In this document: positions 17,701 to 25,027 of the stretch, piece after piece
How positions within the stretch are numbered: the first letter of the stretch is position 1
How the letters are laid out: every line of letters begins with the position of its first letter
Notes under the pieces: generated by a model
Database searches by the model: none
What the model was told of the DNA's origin: nothing
Seen by the model: only the letters and a program-made list of their open reading frames with translations
From: Planctomycetota bacterium
Lineage (GTDB): Bacteria; Planctomycetota; Planctomycetia; Pirellulales; Pirellulaceae
Direction of reading: 5' to 3'
Length of the DNA: 37,318 nucleotides
NCBI GenBank assembly: GCA_029977825.1
Contig: JAPOKD010000002.1
Coordinates: 1 to 37,318 of the forward strand
Made by a program: the position numbers and the translations under genes

Positions 17701-18924
17701 CCTGATTCCTGGAACCGTCAACGAACTTTCAGCAACATTGGTTGCGAAGATAATTCGACGCTTGCCACCCTGTGGGTGAAAAATTCGTTGCTGTTCAGAT
17801 TGTGGCAGACGGGCATACAGGGGTAACAAGTCGATCTGCTTCTCCATTCCCATGCGGTGATAATGAGCGCCGACACGGTGGGAAACTTCCCGGATGTCAC
17901 GTTCGGTGGGAAGAAAAACAAGCATATCGCCGGGTCCGCTCAGCCCAGCCTTTTCGATTCCCTTGATTACATGCAGGGAAAGATCAGGGGCGCGTGTTTC
18001 ATCATCGATGAGGTCTTCCCATGGCAGGTACACCATTTCGACAGGAAATCCACGTCCTTCCACGTTGACAATGGGCGCAGGGCCCTGCTCGTCAGAGAAG
18101 TGTTCTGAGAACCTATCAGCATCAATCGTCGCGGAGGTGATGATGATTTTAAGATCGTTTCTTTTGCCCTGTAGGCGACGCAGGAAACCCAGCAGAAAGT
18201 CGATATTCAGAGATCGCTCATGCGCCTCGTCAATAATGATTGCGTCGTAAGCATCGAGAAAACGATCCGATTGTGTCTCTGCCAGCAGAATTCCATCCGT
18301 CATCGACTTGACCAGTGATCGCTCGCTGGTTTGATCACCAAATCGGACCTGATAGCCCACTAACTCACCCAGTGGGGTTTGCAGCTCTTCAGCAAGCCGT
18401 GTGGCAATGCTGCGTGCAGCAAGCCGGCGAGGTTGGGTATGGCCAATCATCGCTTGGCGACCCAATCCGGATTCCAGCAGAATCTTGGGCAACTGTGTAC
18501 TCTTGCCGCTGCCCGTTTCTCCACAAACCACAATCACCTGCCGGCTGTGAATCAACTCAATCAGCTCATTGCGATGTTGACTGATCGGCAATTCAGCGGA
18601 GTATTCAATGCGGGGCTGCGCTGCCATCCGTGTGGCATGCAGATCAACCGACTTTTTGAGTTGTGCCTTGTACTCATCCACTGACAACCGTTTTTGCGCC
18701 CGTTTCAGCCGATATTGATCGACTCGCATTGCATTTTCGATCATTGGCTCCAACGTTTTACTGTTGATTGCCGCTACATCATTGATTGTCGTCCCGGCAT
18801 TTTTTGTCACCTGATGTTGCGAAGTTTTCCGCGGGGGTGATGTCGAATTGAGTGAGGGACTCTGTGGGCGGAATTTCATAACTTTTTTATCGCCAACAGC
18901 GACATCATCAACGGAGATAGGCAT
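14767..18924 (-). CDS. hrpA: ATP-dependent RNA helicase HrpA (DEAH box)
   Basis: The product is 1385 residues, close to E. coli HrpA (about 1300), so this is the long HrpA type and not HrpB. Visible motifs: Walker A GETGSGKS at 135-142, '[14 protein letters not shown]', DEAH at 232-235, '[11 protein letters not shown]' near 260, '[13 protein letters not shown]', '[26 protein letters not shown]', and '[18 protein letters not shown]'. The second half carries the large C-terminal domain of HrpA, including '[11 protein letters not shown]', '[20 protein letters not shown]' and '[22 protein letters not shown]'. HrpA has been linked to mRNA processing and rescue of stalled ribosomes in E. coli. The first 60 residues are a poorly conserved extension, and Met16 is an alternative start. 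It lies in a run: permease, hrpA, vWA. Confidence 0.94.
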   Translation of the reverse strand: [1385 protein letters not shown]

Positions 18925-18964
18925 GGGCGGCTACTTGACGTTGCCGCAGGATCAGCGGGCTGCA

Positions 18965-20770
18965 TCACAGAGGCCAAACCTGAGGGACTACCAGCATCGT
19001 GACCATAAATACGATGATGCTCAATGGCAGTCCGAATCGCACATAATCATTGAACCGATAACCGCCCACACCATAAACCATCAGATTGGTTTGGTAGCCA
19101 AAGGGCGTGATGAAGCTGGCAGAAGCGGCGATCATGACGGCGATCACAAATGGAGTAGGATTTGCTTCCAGACCTGTCGCAGTTTCCAAAGCGATTGGGA
19201 ACATCAGAACCGCAGCCGCATTATTGGTAATCAACTCGGTACACAGCATGGTTGCCAGATAGACTGCAGCTAACGTCAGCATCGGATTTTCACCCGCAAT
19301 ACCCAGCAGCCCGATGGCAATCCCTCTTGCGGCCTGGCTTTGTTCCATCGCCATCCCAATACCAATGGCTGCTCCGATTACAATCAGGACGGACCAGTCA
19401 ACGCTTCGTCTTGCTTCACCAGTAGTGCAGCAACGAAAGCCAACCATGGCAACAGCCGCCAGCAATGCAGCGGTCAAAATAGAGATTCCAGTCGTGGTTG
19501 CGGCTAAAACCATCAATAGCAGGATGCTGATTGAGATCCAAGCTTTTTCTGGACGTCGTACCGTGCCTTGTTCAACGGCACTGACAAGAAAGAAGTCACG
19601 TGATTCACGGCGGCGGTGCAAAAATGATGGTGAGGCTTCCAGCAGTAACACATCACCCACCTCCAAACGCACGTCTCCCAGTTTTCCAGTCAATCGCTTA
19701 TCACCTCGGGCAACTGCAACCACAGCAGCATTGTAGTGTGAACGGAACTTACCTTCGCGGATCGTTTTTCCGAGTAAACCACATCGGGTGCTAACAACGG
19801 CTTCGACCAGAGTTCGTCGCCATGCGGGGACTTCGAGTTTTCGGGCCTGATTATCAGGGATCGTCAGGCCCCGTATTTTTCGAAGGTCTACAACGCTTTC
19901 CAAGGCGCCGACTAAAATCAAGACGTCGTCAGGTCTCAAGCGTTCATTGGGCTTTGCCGCCGCAATGATGCCATCTTCACGTTGGATCTCCGCAATATAA
20001 AGACCCGGTAGGTGACGTAGCCCGGCTTCTTCGATGCTACGACCCACTAACGGTCCTGTGGGGTCAACCTGCATTTCGACCGTGTATTGACGGGGGTCGT
20101 CGCTAACACTCACGGCGGGACGCCGCTCGGGCAGTAGCCAGCGCGATGCAACCATCATGTAAATCAAGCCAATGATGGTTGCCGGAATTCCTACGGCAGC
20201 AGGTGAAAAAAAGTGAAGCGGCTTGGCGATACTGCCGTTACCGATCGCCTGCGTATTGAGATCAGCGATGATCAAGTTGGTGCTGGTACCGATTAAAGTG
20301 CACATGCCACCCAGGATGGCTGCGTAACTTAATGGCAATAACAGCCGACTGGTACTGGCGGAAATGCGTTTGGCCAAGTCGTTTACCACGGGCATCAGGG
20401 CAACGACGACCGGAGTATTGTTGAGAAAACCACTCAACACGGCGACTGGGACAAATAATCTCGCTTGAGCAGTCGTAAGGTTCCTCGCTTTATTGAGAAA
20501 CCAGCCGGTGGCCAATTCTGTTCCACCTGTGCACTCCAGACCCGCGACGACTGCAAACAGCAGAGCAATGGTGATCAGCCCCTGGTTACCAAAACCAGCG
20601 ACTGCCTGCTCAGGTGTTGGAAGGGCTTCCGATCCCGTTATGTTCTGAATTAGTACGAGAATTCCCAGACAAAATAGGGCTAATAGATCCGTTGCAGCGA
20701 TGCGCAGCGCCAAACCGACCAGCAACGTGCAGGCTACGGCGATGGTCAGCCATGCTTCCCAAGTCTCCAA
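18965..20770 (-). CDS. SLC13-type permease with two RCK_C (TrkA-C) domains
   Basis: The product is 601 residues with about 10-12 membrane helices in two halves. The repeated family hairpins are visible: 'SGFLNNTPVVVALMPVV' near 113 and 'LITNNAAAVLMFPIALE' in the second half, with 'LIGTSTNLI' after the first. Two soluble RCK_C domains sit between the halves at about 220-300 ('RSIEEAGLRHLPGLYIAEIQRE', 'LRPDDVLILVG') and 310-390 ('LLGKTIREGKFRSHYNAAVVAVARG', 'LEVGDVLLLEA'). Family members move sulfate, dicarboxylates or other anions with sodium; the substrate cannot be told here. The start is TTG, supported by AAAAGG seven bases upstream. It is the first gene of a run with hrpA, 40 bp apart. Confidence 0.88.
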   Translation of the reverse strand: METWEAWLTIAVACTLLVGLALRIAATDLLALFCLGILVLIQNITGSEALPTPEQAVAGFGNQGLITIALLFAVVAGLECTGGTELATGWFLNKARNLTTAQARLFVPVAVLSGFLNNTPVVVALMPVVNDLAKRISASTSRLLLPLSYAAILGGMCTLIGTSTNLIIADLNTQAIGNGSIAKPLHFFSPAAVGIPATIIGLIYMMVASRWLLPERRPAVSVSDDPRQYTVEMQVDPTGPLVGRSIEEAGLRHLPGLYIAEIQREDGIIAAAKPNERLRPDDVLILVGALESVVDLRKIRGLTIPDNQARKLEVPAWRRTLVEAVVSTRCGLLGKTIREGKFRSHYNAAVVAVARGDKRLTGKLGDVRLEVGDVLLLEASPSFLHRRRESRDFFLVSAVEQGTVRRPEKAWISISILLLMVLAATTTGISILTAALLAAVAMVGFRCCTTGEARRSVDWSVLIVIGAAIGIGMAMEQSQAARGIAIGLLGIAGENPMLTLAAVYLATMLCTELITNNAAAVLMFPIALETATGLEANPTPFVIAVMIAASASFITPFGYQTNLMVYGVGGYRFNDYVRFGLPLSIIVFMVTMLVVPQVWPL

Positions 20771-21027
20771 AAATACGCCTTTTAGCGAGTTCTCGAGTGT
20801 CTACTTTAATACCGAGGGTCAGAAGTTTTGCAGACTGATTTGAACATCCAGACCGGATATTCACTCTTGTCCGATATCGAACTGCCACTAACAGTGTCGT
20901 GAGCCTAATTTTGCCCTGACGCGGTCTGAATTACACTGCTGCCAACTGGTTGCAGGTATCTAGACCGTTGGGAACCGGTTTTCGTTCGCTCTAAGTCCTA
21001 TTTTTCCCTGTTCCCATGAGGCGACAG

Positions 21028-21264
21028 ATGAAAGCTTCCAAGTCCTCGGGACCGCTGATTATCACGGGTCTCGTGCTACTGTTGCTCATTCTGCATCAAG
21101 ATAATTGGTTTTGGACGGATGCCACACTCGTATTTGGATTCATTCCGATTGCTCTTTTTTGGCATGCTTGCATTTCACTGGCGGCCGTAGCGACCTGGTT
21201 TCTTGCAACGCGAATTGCTTGGCCTCTGTCAGATGACCTCGAAGACCACGAGGGAGGTGAATGA
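21028..21264 (+). CDS. DUF3311-like small membrane protein, partner of the symporter
   Basis: The product is 78 residues with two membrane helices (about 9-25, IITGLVLLLLILHQ; and 38-63, LVFGFIPIALFWHACISLAAVATWFLAT). Small proteins of this type are encoded directly upstream of SSS symporters, and this one overlaps the symporter by four bases (ATGA), so they are translationally coupled. I choose the ATG at 21028 over the in-frame ATG at 21016, because GAGG at 21018-21021 sits six bases before it. Its role is probably to stabilise or regulate the transporter (inference). Confidence 0.82.
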   Translation: MKASKSSGPLIITGLVLLLLILHQDNWFWTDATLVFGFIPIALFWHACISLAAVATWFLATRIAWPLSDDLEDHEGGE

Positions 21265-22859
21265 TGGATCATCCAGGATTACCACAACTGATCATTATCC
21301 TTGTCTACTTGGGACTGCTTCTTGCCTTGGGGCTTTTTTCAAGCCGTTTATTCAGGGGTACCAAGGAAGATTATCAAGTTGCTAGCCACTCGATTGGTCC
21401 GTTTCTGTTGTTGATGAGTATCTTCGGAACAACGATGACGGCTTTTGCTCTGGTCGGTAGCAGTGGCGAAGCATTCCGTGAGGGGGTGGGTGTTTATGGC
21501 ATGCTTGCAAGCAGCAGTGGCATCGTGCATTCGCTGTGTTTTTTCTTGATTGGCGTCAAGGTCTGGAAATTAGCCCGCCGTTACAAGTACACCACGCAAA
21601 TCGAGTTCTTTCGTGATCGACTCGATAGTGATTTTGTCGGTTACCTGTTGTTTCCGATTCTGGTTGGACTGGTGATTCCCTACCTGTTGATTGGCGTGAT
21701 TAGTGGCGGTGCAGTCATTCAGTCGTTGACGGCAGGCCTAGCGCCCGAGTTGCCATTGTTTCAAGTGTTTGACGCTGAGGGTAATGCGAATCCGGCTTTG
21801 CACGGCGGCATTCCACCCTGGCTGGGATCGATGGTGATCTGTGTTGTTGTTTTGGTATATGTCTTTTTTGGCGGTATGCGTGGAACAACCTGGGCTAACA
21901 CCTTTCAGACGTTGGTCTTCATGATCCTGGGTGTGGTTACCTTCTTCGTGATTGCAAATAAATTGGGTGGCCAAGAGTCCATCCTCGATAATCTTAAGAC
22001 CTTGGCCAACTCGGTTCCCGAGGACAAGGTCACGCGTTCTGCCATGAGTAAGACCAAGTTCTTTACTTATCTGTTTATCCCACTTTCGGTGGGAATGTTT
22101 CCGCATCTGTTTCAACACTGGATGACGGCCAAGAGTTCACATGCATTCAAGTTGCCTGTAGTCTGTCACCCGTTCTTCATCATGATCGTCTGGGTTCCCT
22201 GTGTGTTGGTCGGGATTTGGGCAACAGGGCTTCCGGCAGACATGCACTTGCCAGCCAACCCCAATACCATCCTGCCATTTCTGGTCAAAACCCAAACAGG
22301 GCCGATTTTAGGAGGGTTCCTTGCTGCAGGTATTCTGGCCGCGATCATGTCCAGCCTCGATAGTCAGTTCCTATGCATCGGTACGATCTTCAACAATGAT
22401 GTTGTGACACATATTGCTGGAAAAGAGCGGTTCAGTGATCGACAACAAGTTCTGTTCACTCGACTTTTTATCATAGGTATCGTTGCGATCACCTATCTGC
22501 TGAGTCTCGGAAACGTACGGAGTGTTTTTGCTCTGGGGGTTTGGTGCTTCAGTGGTTTTAGTGCGCTCTTTCCAATCGTTGTGGCAGCACTTTATTGGCG
22601 CGGTCTTAGCGCAGCAGGAGCCATTAGTGGGGTCTTTGCTGCGATCACCAGTTGGTGCATCTTGTTTTATCAGGGTACCAAGGTACCGATTGAACAAGGC
22701 GGCTTGAGCAAGTTTGTTCTGGAACTGCCGATAGGTGGGGAGAGTTATGAAGTGATGCCCGTCGTTGCCATGATGCTGAGTTCGACCATTACCATGATCC
22801 TTGTTTCTCTTGTTACGCCAAGTCCGAGCGAAGAAAAACTGGAAAAGTTCTTCGGCTAG
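21261..22859 (+). CDS. Sodium:solute symporter (SSS family)
   Basis: The product is 532 residues, about 13 membrane helices, and imports a small solute with sodium. Family features include 'STFGTTMTAFALVGSSGEAFREGVG'-like sequence near residues 50-80 (here 'SIFGTTMTAFALVGSSGEAF'), 'KYTTQIEFFRDRL' near 112, 'YVFFGGMRGTTWANTFQ' near 199-215, and 'AAGILAAIMSSLDSQFLCIGTIFNNDV' near 355-380, which is the second sodium-site helix. An excellent ribosome binding site, GGAGGTG, lies just before the start inside the upstream gene. The substrate is not evident; the pairing with a DUF3311 protein resembles panF-like or acetate/amino-acid type loci. A stem-loop at 22903-22933 may end the transcript. Confidence 0.9.
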   Translation: MMDHPGLPQLIIILVYLGLLLALGLFSSRLFRGTKEDYQVASHSIGPFLLLMSIFGTTMTAFALVGSSGEAFREGVGVYGMLASSSGIVHSLCFFLIGVKVWKLARRYKYTTQIEFFRDRLDSDFVGYLLFPILVGLVIPYLLIGVISGGAVIQSLTAGLAPELPLFQVFDAEGNANPALHGGIPPWLGSMVICVVVLVYVFFGGMRGTTWANTFQTLVFMILGVVTFFVIANKLGGQESILDNLKTLANSVPEDKVTRSAMSKTKFFTYLFIPLSVGMFPHLFQHWMTAKSSHAFKLPVVCHPFFIMIVWVPCVLVGIWATGLPADMHLPANPNTILPFLVKTQTGPILGGFLAAGILAAIMSSLDSQFLCIGTIFNNDVVTHIAGKERFSDRQQVLFTRLFIIGIVAITYLLSLGNVRSVFALGVWCFSGFSALFPIVVAALYWRGLSAAGAISGVFAAITSWCILFYQGTKVPIEQGGLSKFVLELPIGGESYEVMPVVAMMLSSTITMILVSLVTPSPSEEKLEKFFG

Positions 22860-22902
22860 TCCATGATTTTGGTCATGGCCTGTGAATCACTTTTTCGCGG
22901 TT

Positions 22903-22933
22903 AGGATCACATCAAGATGCATGATGTGATCCT
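22903..22933 (+). terminator. Stem-loop downstream of the symporter gene
   Basis: A perfect 12-bp stem (AGGATCACATCA / TGATGTGATCCT) with a 7-base loop begins about 44 bp after the symporter stop. The downstream base run is 'tctcgcg', a poor U tract, so it may be a Rho-aided or attenuating structure. On the minus strand the stem is followed by AACCGCGAAAAA, and it could also serve the CBM9 gene. A weaker hairpin CCATGA/TCATGG lies at 22861-22878. Confidence 0.55.
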
Positions 22934-23044
22934 TCTCGCGACCATCTTATTGGTTACCAGTTTGGGACGATTTTCACGGATACACATAATCTGCAGCAAC
23001 TGCCTTCGTGATGGCCAAAATGATTCCCGGCCAAGGACAGTAGA

Positions 23045-23710
23045 TCACTTCAGTGTGAGTGTTCCAAAGGTAGAAGTATCCTGCCATGAATCGTCTTCGG
23101 TGTGAAACCATTTTGCGATGGCATCACGTTGTGAACTGCCATGGTCATCATTGACTTGAAACTCGATACCCATGACAGTTCCGGGCTTATTGTCAGCTGC
23201 ATGCGTGCGGATTGCCATTTCAACGATGTAGCCTTTTTTGTTCTTTTTTGTAGCTGCCTTGATATCAGCTTCATCGTAACCAGTGCCCTGCCCTGAAATT
23301 TTGCCTTTAAAATTGACACGGTACTGCGCGTCATCGGCCTCATACGATTTGGACTTGTCCTGATGCTGGTCAAGAAACAATTCGACTGAATCTTGAGCCC
23401 AATCATCCCCTGCATCGGCCGATAATTCCGAGTCCTTGACTACCCACAATGCGTAAAGAAAACGATCGTCCCAAAGCACTCTTACCGTTGCTGTTGCCAT
23501 GTCTTTGGATTCAATTTGCAGCAGGTCAGCAATGGGTTGATTGACCAGGTATTTAGGACAAGTCTTCCAGATCTCGTCGATTTCTGCGTCAACTTCTGGT
23601 GTTCCCTTTTTCGCGACAGCCATCCCTTTTTGTGGTTGGGCGGGTTGCTTCTGCGACCATGCTGTGGTTGCAAATGAAATGATAACGCATGCAGAAAGAA
23701 ATCGAATCAT
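23045..23710 (-). CDS. Secreted protein with CBM9-like carbohydrate-binding domain
   Basis: The product is 221 residues with a typical Sec signal peptide (MIRFLSACVIISFATTAWSQ, cleavage likely near 18-20). After a short linker, residues about 35-220 match the CBM9-like fold found beside endoxylanases. Visible parts are 'TPEVDAEIDEIWKTCP', 'TATVRVLWDDRFLYALWVVKDSELS', 'DSVELFLDQHQDKSKSYEADDAQYRVNF', 'GYIVEMAIRT' and a C-terminal 'FGTLTL'. The domain occurs alone, without an enzyme, so the likely role is glycan binding at the cell surface or in the periplasm. No polysaccharide-utilisation operon surrounds it. Confidence 0.84.
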   Translation of the reverse strand: MIRFLSACVIISFATTAWSQKQPAQPQKGMAVAKKGTPEVDAEIDEIWKTCPKYLVNQPIADLLQIESKDMATATVRVLWDDRFLYALWVVKDSELSADAGDDWAQDSVELFLDQHQDKSKSYEADDAQYRVNFKGKISGQGTGYDEADIKAATKKNKKGYIVEMAIRTHAADNKPGTVMGIEFQVNDDHGSSQRDAIAKWFHTEDDSWQDTSTFGTLTLK

Positions 23711-23810
23711 GTGTAGCTCACGCTCTGCTGGATGGAGTATTTTTTCGGTGCAATGGGGATGGTCAGCAACCTTGATTTTTCAGTGTAGTCGAATGCAAGG
23801 GAATAAAAAA

Positions 23811-23838
23811 ACGCCGAGCAGATGAATCTGCTCGGCGT
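23811..23838 (-). terminator. Intrinsic terminator of the TPR repeat-tail gene
   Basis: A perfect 12-bp stem (ACGCCGAGCAGA / TCTGCTCGGCGT) has a TGAA loop. On the minus strand it is followed at once by a T tract (TTTTTT then ATTC). It lies about 40 bp after the stop of the gene ending at 23878, and separates it from the downstream CBM9 gene, so the two are probably not one transcript. Confidence 0.9.
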
Positions 23839-23877
23839 CGTTTAATGCTTTGACATGATCGGCTGTGGATTGCCGGA

Positions 23878-24741
23878 TTAGCCGCCGAATGGGTCAGCAC
23901 CACCGAATGGGTCAGCACCACCGCCTGCAGGAGCAGCTCCGCCCCCGAATGGATCAGCACCAGCCGCAGGAGCGCCTCCGCCGCCAAATGGATCAGCACC
24001 CGCCGCAGGAGCGCCTCCTCCGCCAAATGGATCAGCACCCGCCGCAGGAGCACTTCCGCCGCCGAATGGATCAGCACCACCGGCAGCCGGTGCACCAGCT
24101 GCTGCATTTGGTTTGTCGTCGAATGGTTCTTTCATGGCACCAGCAAGAGCATCATCCGTCATTTTGGTAGGTGCTGCTTGCCCCGCTGTACCCGAGGCAA
24201 AAGGGTTGGCTGCAGCTGGTGGAGTTGGTGGTGGTGCAACAGGGCGAGATGGGACACGGGGAGCGGGTTGAACCGCCGCCGAGTTTTCTGGTGTGGCCCC
24301 AATTTCGCCGTAACGCTGTCTGGATCTCGCGTTGGCTTCCGCCAGAGCCTTGATTCGAGCTGCTTGACGAATTTGTTCAAGCTTCAGTCTGCCATTACCT
24401 TGAAATCTCGCGAGTGAGCGACCGATGGATGGATTTGGGCCACCCAGAGCTTCAATGCCAGCACCGGCCTGCCAGTCTTTTTCAGCTTCTTCCGGACGTC
24501 CGGACACGTAGTTGACGATTCCGCGGTAGTAATAGACACGTGGGTCCTGACTACCACTTTCGATTGCAAGCGAGAAGAATTCGATAGCATCGGTCAAGCG
24601 GCCGCCGTTGTAGGCGTGTACACCTTGGCCGTAAGTTTCGGCCAGAATTGCACTTTGGTTTTGAGCTGTTGCGTTGTTGGCATTCAGGCTGCCAATTGTC
24701 GCAACACCGACAGCAAAGATGGTCAATGCATATTTTTTCAT
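23878..24741 (-). CDS. Secreted TPR protein with Gly/Ala/Pro-rich ADPFGG repeat tail
   Basis: I place the start at 24741 (MKKYALTIFAVGVATIG...). This gives a proper signal peptide with cleavage near 'NNATAQ', and GGAGGA lies about ten bases upstream. A longer in-frame start at 24792 would bury the signal. Residues about 30-100 hold a TPR pair ('YGQGVHAYNGGRLTDAIEFFSLAIESG', 'RVYYYRGIVNYVSGRPEEAEKDWQAG'). A helical segment to about 150 is followed by a Pro/Ala-rich linker. The last 65 residues consist of 'ADPFGGGGAPAAG'-type 13-residue repeats ending FGGADPFGG. The function is unknown; such tails are disordered and may act as spacers or assembly tags (inference). An intrinsic terminator follows. 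Confidence 0.85.
   Translation of the reverse strand: MKKYALTIFAVGVATIGSLNANNATAQNQSAILAETYGQGVHAYNGGRLTDAIEFFSLAIESGSQDPRVYYYRGIVNYVSGRPEEAEKDWQAGAGIEALGGPNPSIGRSLARFQGNGRLKLEQIRQAARIKALAEANARSRQRYGEIGATPENSAAVQPAPRVPSRPVAPPPTPPAAANPFASGTAGQAAPTKMTDDALAGAMKEPFDDKPNAAAGAPAAGGADPFGGGSAPAAGADPFGGGGAPAAGADPFGGGGAPAAGADPFGGGAAPAGGGADPFGGADPFGG
23881..24080 (-). repeat. Tandem 39-bp repeats encoding ADPFGGGGAPAAG units
   Basis: About five imperfect copies of a 39-bp unit are visible on the plus strand, each containing 'ggatcagcacc' and 'gccgcaggagc'. Full-length copies near 23960-24060 are nearly identical in DNA and not only in protein, which points to recent expansion or homogenisation. The two copies nearest the stop are shortened (ADPFGG only). 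The frame is kept throughout. Confidence 0.85.
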
Positions 24742-25027
24742 CGCGGAAGCATCCTCCCCCAGAAAGATGTAAAGTAAGCCTGAAACTGGCAACAGCTTAT
24801 TGAACTGAGTCGCCAGTGGGCCCAGAAAAGTTGGGTTGATTAATCTCCCAAACTGTAATCTTGAGAACCGCTGGCGGCAAACGTTTTTCCACAGGATCGA
24901 CGTTGATGTGGGTAATCAGTTGTGCCAAATGGTTGGGTTATGACGCCAGTCTCCGCTTCTGGAGTGGACGACAAGTTCAGGTGAATGAGCGGCTGTGTTG
25001 GGGGTTCGCATCCCCACATGGTCTGGA
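24742..25027. other. 286-bp non-coding region between TPR gene and mnmA
   Basis: I see no gene here. It contains the leader of the TPR gene (ribosome binding site GGAGGA near 24752) and the downstream region of mnmA. Two one-mismatch DnaA-box-like 9-mers face each other at 24885-24893 (TTTTCCACA) and 24907-24915 (TGTGGGTAA). A GC-rich hairpin at 24999-25016 (TGGGG / CCCCA) resembles a tRNA T-arm but has no tRNA body around it; without a T tract it is at best a weak mnmA terminator. A 63-codon minus-strand frame has no support. Confidence 0.4.

Noticed and set aside
22861-22878. Hairpin CCATGA/TCATGG right after the symporter stop
   Set aside because: Only six base pairs with no T tract; the stem-loop 25 bp further on is a better terminator candidate.
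24999-25016. T-arm-like hairpin suggestive of a tRNA
   Set aside because: The loop reads GTTCGCAT, with C at the position of the invariant A58, and no D-arm, anticodon arm or acceptor stem can be folded around it.
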